A stretch of DNA of 31,836 nt from Pleurobrachia bachei (lineage: Eukaryota > Ctenophora > Tentaculata > Cydippida > Pleurobrachiidae). Below, in pieces: positions 28,501 through 31,836 of this stretch. The notes under the pieces were generated by a model. It made no database searches, had not been told where the DNA came from, and saw only the letters and a list, made by a program, of their open reading frames with translations. The DNA lies in the NCBI GenBank assembly GCA_000695325.1, contig AVPN01000722.1, positions 4,480 to 36,315 on the forward strand. The letters run 5' to 3'. Position numbers and translations under genes: made by a program. Each line of letters starts with the position of its first letter. Positions within the stretch are counted from its first letter, which is position 1.

Positions 28501-30797
28501 ATATATATAATCTTTATTAATTTCTATAATTTTGTTGTCATCGAAACTTTTAATTTAACTATTCATTTTTTTTAGTTGCTATGAAAATAGCAACAAAAGT
28601 ATTGTAAACAAACGAAAACTCCACAGGACTAAAGGTGTGCGAGTTTGAGGTCAGCAATACATACCCCTATAACTTGTTTCCCCCCTTTATGGAGGTTGGA
28701 TTCTGCAAACCAAAATCAAATTGTATGTGTTGGAATAACTGTTTATTTATTTGTGAAATTCTCCGAAGGAATTTTGTTTACATAGTTAATATTTTTAACA
28801 TAGTCAACTAAATTAACTTGACAACTTTATGTTTTTAACATAGATAACATTCATCATCAATTTCAGTTCCCGGAATCGAATGCAAGGATCTAACGAGGCA
28901 CATAGCAGTTTTGAAGGAGTGCAGTGAGAAACAAGGTGAATACGTGGTGGGTGTAATGGAAGTAACAGTGGGATGCACGGCCTTTTTTAGCAATGAAGTG
29001 GAGGAATTGAAAGTTGAGGATAGTTTTCTGTTTGCTGCCCAGAAGGGATATGGTGAGAACGTTGCTGGCCAGGAAAAGAAGGGGTACGGTGATAATGTTG
29101 GAGTAAAAAAGCAATGGAAGGCGAGAGTGAGAGGTCGGGCTGTATAACCCATACGTGTATTAGGACTGAGCGGAATATGAACTAAAAACACTACTATTTG
29201 ATAGGATTACATAGGACTACAATTTTAGAATTGTTATATTATTGTGTGTTATTTGTTCACTAGATCTATAACCTATATGTTATATTATGACATTTAAATT
29301 GCATTTATAAATTCGTATATAATTTGTCTTTGTCCCAATAATGCAACTAAGCTCAATCAATCACATATAATCATAGATGTTTATCAGCCAATCAGGGACT
29401 AGTATTCCCTGATTCATCAGAACTATACAACTAAAAAAACGGTCAACTTATATCTAGATGATTCATACATCTGTTGTCTTCTGTTCTGAGACTGAAGACA
29501 AAAGAGGTATGAAGGGGCGAGAAAGGGACTCCTTAGTTACCACATACCCTGGTTGGTAAGGAGGTTTTCTGAGTGTACCCCTACATGGTTTAGTAACAAA
29601 CAAACAGACAAACAAAAAACATACCTCTTTTGTCTTGAGGTCACCATCCTCCTCCTCATATTGATAAGGTTCAACTGAGGACCCGGGAATATTAACAACA
29701 GCCCCTGCTAGTCCATTACCAGAGACATACCGTCTGGGAACAATCTTGGCAGGACTTGATGTATCCAACTTGATGTATCCTGAGAAGGAGTTGGTTACGA
29801 AGTCACCCCTGTTATTAATTTGCTTTTGCGGAGGGGTTTATCACTCCGCTCTTATATCTCTCTCCTTGTCAAAGGAGCAAACTCAACATGCTCTCTCCCG
29901 GTTAAAGTAACAAACTCCTATACCAGCAGTCCTGCTCTCCTCCTAGATAAAGTAACAAACTTACCCAACTCTCTCCCAGTTAAAGTAATCTCTCACCCTG
30001 CTCTCCCTCTAGGTAAAGTAACAAACTCACCCTGCCCAGTTACTCACCATATTTTTCTCGGGAGCAGGTCGGATAGTTCCTATACCAGCAGTCACGCTGG
30101 CATCCACGGTATCACTCAGGGGCATGGACAAAACCGCGTTGTAGTTATGTGTCTGAAATTTGGGACTTCATTAAAAAATGAAACATGTTACTCAAACTCT
30201 AGTTTCCTCGTACCAGCTGGGTTTGGGCGAGTCACCAAGTTCCCTCTCTCTCACTCTCCCTCACTCCGAAGGTTCCTACAATTTCCTACAATTCAGGACC
30301 CGACCGAAATAAGAAAACGACTAATTAGAACTCTTTTTTAGGTCACGTGCCCGCCAATCAGGGACCAGTATTTCCTACAATTTCTTACCGTGTTATTGGA
30401 TGGTTGCCAATTCTCGGGGAGAGAGAACAAACTATCCACCCTCACGGTCATGGTGTTACTATTCTCTAGAACGGCAGAGCTGATCAGCGGTTTAGTGGTG
30501 GTAACCTCAACTTGCAATTCAGGCTGTTGGGGAATAAGATATCAGAGGGGGGGGGTTTATAATTGTGCTAATTTAGGAATCTTATACTCATGTAAAAATA
30601 CCACCTCCAAGAGACAAACATAAAGGCCAGATGGAGATAATAATAATTAAAACGTGCTAATATTTCATGAACATTAAATTAATTAAGTTAATTAATTACG
30701 TTAATCACCTGTTGAATGTTTTGTCCGGTGTTAGCTGCCACTGTTTCAGCCGTGGTCCCACTGTGGATTACAACATTCTTGGAAAATGAGTCCTCAC
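12316..30797 (-). CDS. CFAP70: CFAP70 (cilia- and flagella-associated protein 70), main gene, 5'-incomplete
   Basis: Twenty coding exons on the minus strand encode most of CFAP70 (TTC18), an axonemal TPR protein of the outer dynein arm region in motile cilia. In transcript order: 30797-30709, 30523-30389, 30152-30048, 29768-29625, 19198-19061, 18977-18869, 18740-18676, 18541-18419, 15928-15887, 15668-15460, 15203-15038, 14817-14717, 14544-14456, 14225-14130, 13825-13719, 13591-13498, 13353-13255, 13114-12929, 12768-12636, 12436-12316. All junctions have GT-AG sites and matching phases, except that the fourth exon has two candidate acceptors. Recognition rests on collinear similarity to vertebrate CFAP70: the YEEEDGDL and CRTWPLE stretches, [30 protein letters not shown], the C-terminal TPRs and the GFGDAGF end. 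The N-terminal exon(s) were not found. A conserved segment between 18419 and 15928 is missing. Confidence 0.93.
13717..14817 (-). CDS. CFAP70: CFAP70 exons 12-15: central TPRs
   Basis: Four exons (14817-14717, 14544-14456, 14225-14130, 13825-13719) encode [19 protein letters not shown], then [20 protein letters not shown], then [20 protein letters not shown], then [16 protein letters not shown]. These are consecutive TPR helices with the expected W/LG/Y/A/P positions. Split codons restore exactly: AG+A at 14717/14544, G+AG at 14456/14225 and G+GT at 14130/13825. The vertebrate proteins have a variable linker after this point; here the linker is short (about 20 residues). A MITE and a foldback element sit in two of these introns without harming splice sites. 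Confidence 0.92.
13953..14003. repeat. foldback repeat GACATAGACACCTGGTG
   Basis: GGTGACATAGACACCTGGTG and its inverse CACCAGGTGTCTATGTCACC face each other with a short loop (GGGATCG). This is the same inverted repeat seen in the composite elements at 7796, 7902 and 10200. It lies in a CFAP70 intron. Confidence 0.82.
14344..14443 (-). mobile_element. MITE, same family, inverted, ~100 bp
   Basis: The left end is TAGGAACCGACCGA (first base mutated), and the right end GATTCGGTCGGTTCCTG is intact. The centre contains GTCACGTGACTGG. Flanks GGATTATG and GTATTATT are only partly alike, so the target duplication has decayed. It sits in the CFAP70 intron between exons 13 and 14. Confidence 0.8.
15038..15668 (-). 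CDS. CFAP70: CFAP70 exons 10-11: conserved core before the TPRs
   Basis: Exon 15668-15460 (209 nt) encodes [20 protein letters not shown] then [20 protein letters not shown] and [17 protein letters not shown], the most conserved block of the family. Exon 15203-15038 (166 nt) completes the split Leu codon, then [16 protein letters not shown], and ends in the first TPR helix ([18 protein letters not shown]). The DVTTTPDVT part lies over two TGACGTCA octamers (15626-15633 and 15644-15651) and looks like a lineage-specific loop compared with vertebrates. Confidence 0.93.
15694..15760 (+). mobile_element. MITE fragment, left two thirds
   Basis: The copy starts CAGGAACCGACTTAATCAGG and continues to CACGTGACCTAAATA, where it ends abruptly without the right inverted repeat. 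It lies in a CFAP70 intron only 26 bp from the acceptor of exon 10. Confidence 0.78.
15887..15928 (-). CDS. CFAP70: CFAP70 exon 9, a 42-nt exon abutting the satellite
   Basis: The exon encodes [14 protein letters not shown] (14 codons, phase 0). It ends at a GTATTA donor and begins after a CTCCAG acceptor whose upstream sequence is nothing but TCAC repeats. The ILAEYRQ-RFG junction fits the ILxEYYxMFG region of vertebrate CFAP70. The conserved stretch that should precede it was not found on the other side of the satellite. Confidence 0.8.
15932..18217. repeat. perfect (TGAG)n tetranucleotide satellite, 2,286 bp
   Basis: About 571 uninterrupted units with no substitution that I could find. 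The minus strand (sense for CFAP70) reads (TCAC)n. The 833-residue Ser-Leu-Thr-His frame on that strand exists because CTCA has no stop in any frame; it is not a gene. Such purity over 2.3 kb implies a very recent expansion or a consensus or assembly artefact. Confidence 0.97.
18218..18418. other. intron sequence between satellite and CFAP70 exon 8
   Basis: Unique sequence with short near-repeats (GGATCCAGTG-TGTGGTAA occurs at 18320 and 18358). I found no match here to the conserved CFAP70 segment expected between exons 8 and 9. Confidence 0.5.
18419..19198 (-). CDS. CFAP70: CFAP70 exons 5-8
   Basis: Exons 19198-19061, 18977-18869, 18740-18676 and 18541-18419. They encode [15 protein letters not shown] then [12 protein letters not shown]; a variable loop then [39 protein letters not shown]; and a low-complexity Ser/Gly/Arg/Lys tail ([16 protein letters not shown]). 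The first three align with vertebrate CFAP70 without gaps of note. Exon 5 joins exon 4 (29625) in phase 0, so the 10.4 kb intron between them has no missing coding sequence. Exon 8 has two in-frame acceptors, at 18541 and 18529. A (TCTG)n microsatellite lies in the intron at 18582-18640. Confidence 0.9.
19551..21259 (+). repeat. 1.7-kb direct duplication, left copy (right copy 22215-23923)
   Basis: A segment with promoter, 5' UTR and the first 387 codons of the GPCR gene is repeated 2,664 bp downstream with near identity. The left copy ends inside codon 388 (after GGAGAAGATG). A 955-bp spacer of unrelated sequence (21260-22214) separates the copies. Confidence 0.93.
20001..20009 (+). promoter_or_regulatory. 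TATA-like box of the GPCR gene (left copy)
   Basis: CTTTATAAC lies about 90 bp before the ATG at 20095, and its duplicate (22665-22673) is before the ATG at 22759. No acceptor is obvious between it and the ATG, so this fits a single-exon 5' end. Spacing is plausible; function is inferred. Confidence 0.4.
20095..21288 (+). pseudogene. truncated LDLa-GPCR copy (ectodomain only)
   Basis: The frame opens with a signal peptide ([16 protein letters not shown]) and runs 387 residues nearly identical to the receptor at 22759. It then breaks at the duplication edge into a 10-residue foreign tail (VDSLRVRAL) and a stop. It contains the cysteine-rich N-terminal region and one LDLa module ([15 protein letters not shown]) but no transmembrane segment. 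If expressed it would be a secreted ectodomain fragment; otherwise it is a 5' pseudogene. Differences from the full copy cluster in residues 255-275 (ISPEYV vs IPPEYV, YYPVCTN vs YFPICTN). Confidence 0.85.
21330..21457 (-). other. orphan exon with coiled-coil coding potential
   Basis: A good acceptor (CTTTCTTTGCAG) and donor (GTAAGG) bound 128 nt encoding [20 protein letters not shown] then [20 protein letters not shown]. Leucines and charged residues show heptad spacing typical of a coiled coil. It lies in the spacer between the two GPCR copies, on the CFAP70 strand. Its length is not a multiple of three and CFAP70 exons 4 and 5 already join in phase 0, so it is not a normal CFAP70 exon. It is probably a captured fragment of another gene; the parent is not recognised. 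Confidence 0.55.
21458..22214. other. rest of the spacer between GPCR copies
   Basis: No gene was recognised. It contains part of repeat R2 (about 21480-21496), a CG-repeat patch (CGCGCGCGCGC, about 21654), and a small perfect hairpin GTCTCGCC-GAACA-GGCGAGAC (about 21868-21889). Confidence 0.5.
22759..26044 (+). CDS. LDLa-repeat class A GPCR (LGR/RXFP/GRL101-like), one frameshift
   Basis: Residues 1-18 are a signal peptide, followed by a cysteine-rich ectodomain. LDLa-like modules lie at about 327-350, 418-445, 582-610 ([12 protein letters not shown]) and 615-642 ([14 protein letters not shown]). TM1 is about 650-674, TM2 690-718 ([13 protein letters not shown], close to the LGR/RXFP TM2), TM3 735-760 ending SISRAV instead of E/DRY, TM4 781-802. 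The frame stops at 25266 in extracellular loop 2; the +1 frame, open from 25199, carries the rest: [11 protein letters not shown]5, TM6 with CWLPMM, and TM7 with NPVLYS. A single-base insertion near 25240-25262 explains this; no plausible intron fits. No leucine-rich repeats were seen. Ligand unknown, possibly a peptide. The gene is intronless as far as seen and lies inside a CFAP70 intron on the opposite strand. Confidence 0.88.
26045..26969. other. intergenic stretch between GPCR and cytokine-like gene
   Basis: No gene was recognised on either strand. It is AT-rich after the GPCR stop, with unique sequence otherwise. The short plus-strand frame at 26309-26572 has no signal peptide, domain or splice logic to support it. 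Confidence 0.5.
26970..26977 (+). promoter_or_regulatory. TATA box of the small secreted-protein gene
   Basis: A TATAAAAG consensus lies 74 bp before the ATG at 27044, a spacing typical of a metazoan TATA promoter with a short 5' UTR. Confidence 0.6.
27044..29147 (+). CDS. small secreted cystine-rich protein, IL-17-like C-terminus, internally duplicated exons
   Basis: Exon 1 (27044-27104) encodes a signal peptide, [20 protein letters not shown]. Exons 27245-27342 and 27432-27531 follow, then 27668-27789, which ends in a stop after about 10 unique residues. A second set repeats them: 27812-27899 (5' edge lost), 28391-28490, 28627-28722, then a unique last exon 28867-29147 with TAA. The complete-looking chain has [43 protein letters not shown] and [13 protein letters not shown]. 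The YP motif before a Cys, VL before a Cys, and V-x-VGCT near the end resemble the IL-17 cystine-knot fold, although the usual second Cys after VGCT is Ala here. The tail is basic with two GYG-type repeats. Family assignment is tentative; another cystine-knot cytokine (Spaetzle-like) is possible. Confidence 0.7.
27789..28490 (+). repeat. partial tandem duplication of two cytokine-like exons
   Basis: The block from AATAAGAGGGACAAAACAAC (27813) through 27917 copies 27257-27360. The block 28315-28722 copies 27362-27763 with few changes, for example AEILDAKK to AEFLDGKK. The junction lies inside the original exon 2, so the duplicate exon has lost its acceptor; only a weak GGTGAG precedes it. A 68-bp tandem array is inserted between the blocks. 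Confidence 0.85.
27943..28282 (+). repeat. 68-bp minisatellite, five units
   Basis: Units start CATTTAGAACCTTTTAGGAA at 27943, 28011, 28079, 28147 and 28215, essentially identical. The last degenerates at about 28265 into a partial repeat of ATAGAAAATTTTGTTAT. It lies inside the intron of the duplicated cytokine-like exons. Confidence 0.95.
29148..29491. other. 3' flank of the cytokine-like gene
   Basis: AT-rich sequence with no gene. A small MITE remnant lies at about 29386-29425 (TATCAGCCAATCAGGGAC then TATTCCCTGATTC), lacking both termini. Confidence 0.55.
29492..29639. repeat. inverted repeat spanning the CFAP70 exon 4 donor
   Basis: AAGACAAAAGAGGTATG at 29495-29511 (plus) is the exact inverse of the CFAP70 exon 4 end and donor (minus strand, 29636-29620). 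The match is 17 bp perfect, with CT two bases further out also matching after one mismatch. In the pre-mRNA it would pair over the 5' splice site with a 108-nt loop. Confidence 0.85.
29625..29779 (-). CDS. CFAP70: CFAP70 exon 4 with a 14-bp duplication at its acceptor
   Basis: The exon encodes [19 protein letters not shown] then [20 protein letters not shown] and ends phase 0 at a GTATGT donor. The [11 protein letters not shown] part matches the PYEEEEGEL stretch in vertebrates. At its 5' edge a 14-bp unit (GGATACATCAAGTT) is present twice. The best acceptor (CTTCTCAG, exon from 29779) gives a length out of phase by two with exon 3. The AAG acceptor inside the duplication (exon from 29768) restores phase and adds one Leu. 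Without the duplication the first acceptor would be in phase. Confidence 0.85.
29795..30047. repeat. intronic repeats: R2 fragment and AAAGTAACAAACTC units
   Basis: An R2 copy (29795-29850) is followed by degenerate units containing AAAGTAACAAACTC (29905, 29951, 30015) and AAAGTAATCTC. TCCTATACCAGCAGTC at 29917 copies part of the neighbouring CFAP70 exon 3 (30078-30093). Confidence 0.65.
30048..30797 (-). CDS. CFAP70: CFAP70 exons 1-3 as recognised (N-terminal region)
   Basis: Exons 30797-30709 (89 nt), 30523-30389 (135 nt) and 30152-30048 (105 nt). They encode [34 protein letters not shown] then [15 protein letters not shown]; and [20 protein letters not shown]. They align with the C2-like N-terminal half of vertebrate CFAP70 (an EVxVxxxxPLxxxA strand and a SxPExxxP turn). 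The first recognised exon starts with the last two bases of a Gly codon, so at least one more coding exon lies upstream. I did not find it between 30798 and 31836. Confidence 0.9.
30294..30374 (-). mobile_element. MITE, same family, internally deleted
   Basis: It starts CAGGACCCGACCGAAATAAG and ends TATTTC within what should be inner sequence, yet is flanked by CTACAATT on both sides (30286-30293 and 30375-30382). The right inverted repeat seems to have been lost through the repeated TTCCT motif. It lies 14 bp from the donor of CFAP70 exon 2. Confidence 0.7.
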
Positions 30798-31700
30798 CTG
30801 GGCAGATATAGAGGATAATTAGTGGCAAAATGAGTTCTCGCATGACCCTTATTCCCATATAAGCGATTCGCCAGATAATCCCCGGCGCAGTTTTAGTAAG
30901 GGGCCATTCAAAAAGGACATCCATGATCGGCTACCATCTCCATACTTCCTTTTTGAATAGTCCCTAACAAGACCAGAGGGAGCTTGATTATTATACCCCG
31001 TGAGGTGTGATAGTTGAATGATAGTTGTGCGTCTGTGCGTTGCTAGGCCCAAGTGGAGATAAATAAAAACAAAAATTGTCTAGCCGACTCTAGACCCTTT
31101 TTAAAAACTAGTGTCGTAATCTAACGCAGCATTATACTTTCTTATGCATTTCTCCCTCTGCATGCACTCCCGCTCTATTCGTTACTCTCCCCTCTGTCTC
31201 TCTCTATCTTTCTTTCTTTCTCTCTCTCTCCCTCCCCCCTCTCTCTCTCACACACTGTTCGATAGTCGCTCCTCCCCCACGTCAGGAATTGTGTGCCCCT
31301 TTAAAAAATATCTCTTGTCGTGACTTTTGTCATGCTACAGTATATCAGCATAAACGGTGGATAAAGATTCGGTGCCTGTCGTCGGTCAATATCAATTGGC
31401 TAAATTGCATATAATATCCTATCATATCCTATCGAGAGTGAGCAGTATTTATAATAAATCTTCTGAGAAACCGCAATCGAGAGAAGAGGGGATTGAGAGA
31501 GAGTCACTGTACCACGAGAAAGAGACGCATAGCATTCGCTAGAACTGATCAGCTTGTTTTCTATTTCTTTGCCAATGAATTTTTTTCTTATTCAACCTTT
31601 TTAATTCAGCCAGCATTAGGAGATTTTGTTCAGCTTCCCAAGAAATGTGTTTTGTCATTGCTTGCACGTGCTGTTGGACACATGATGATAAAATGAACAG
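30798..31700. other. upstream of recognised CFAP70 exons, no coding exon identified
   Basis: No match to the CFAP70 N-terminus was recognised. The region holds a small inverted repeat (CTATTCAAAAAGGA at 30953-30966 facing TCCTTTTTGAATGG around 30910) and pyrimidine-rich microsatellites at 31195-31255. Plus-strand short frames have no domain support. Confidence 0.45.
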
Positions 31701-31788
31701 TCGCCAGAGAGAGAGAGACAGAGATACAGATAGAGAGGAAGAGCGAGAAAGAGAAAGAGAGAGAGAAAGAGAGAGGGGGGGAGAGAGA

Positions 31789-31836
<48 letters not shown>
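31701..31836. repeat. GA-rich microsatellite at right contig edge
   Basis: Degenerate GA repeats become a pure GA run in the last 38 bases, mirroring the left edge. Confidence 0.9.

Noticed and set aside
29450-29494. A small CFAP70 exon after the CTTTTGTCTTCAG acceptor-like site
   Set aside because: Exon 4 joins exon 5 directly in phase with full homology. The acceptor-like sequence is only the inverse copy of the exon 4 donor.
29807-29820. ATAACAG as acceptor for CFAP70 exon 4, giving a longer exon
   Set aside because: The added sequence is part of dispersed repeat R2, it has no pyrimidine tract, and it does not match exon 3 phase.

Overview
The window is animal nuclear DNA: spliced genes with GT-AG introns, many GA/CT microsatellites, miniature inverted-repeat transposons, one 178-base N gap, and (GA)n runs at both ends that look like contig edges. 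Gene content (a Numb-like PTB adaptor, the ciliary protein CFAP70, an LDLa-repeat GPCR, a small secreted cysteine-rich protein) points to a ciliated metazoan. The phylum cannot be fixed from the sequence. Nothing bacterial, viral or CRISPR-like was seen.

Layout. (1) 1-7337: mostly non-coding, holding microsatellites, three intact copies of a hAT-like MITE, and the first two coding exons (minus strand) of a Numb-like gene at 5911-5804 and 4797-4711. (2) 7338-12160: composite foldback repeats alternating with two extra copies of the CFAP70 3' end (8163-9434 and 10469-11534), then the N gap. (3) 12316-30797, minus strand: the main CFAP70 gene. I resolved 20 coding exons, nearly all joining in phase. 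The N-terminus lies upstream of 30797 and was not found. One intron carries a perfect 2.3 kb (TGAG)n satellite, and a conserved part of the protein is missing there. (4) The 10.4 kb CFAP70 intron 19199-29624 hosts plus-strand genes: a truncated 5' copy of an LDLa-GPCR gene (20095-21288), a nearly full GPCR copy with one frameshift (22759-26044), and a small secreted cystine-rich protein gene with an IL-17-like C-terminus (27044-29147). It also holds an orphan coiled-coil exon on the minus strand.

How it fits together. The region is shaped by recent local duplication: a triplicated CFAP70 tail, a duplicated GPCR 5' half, duplicated cytokine-like exons, and a 14-bp duplication at a CFAP70 splice acceptor. 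Some of this could be uncollapsed haplotypes or mis-assembly around repeats. However, one tail copy differs from the others by 17 purely synonymous changes, which means truly separate functional histories. The strongest leads are the nested opposite-strand genes, the inverted repeat that could mask the splice donor of their host intron, and the 571-unit UCAC run against the acceptor of a 42-nt exon.
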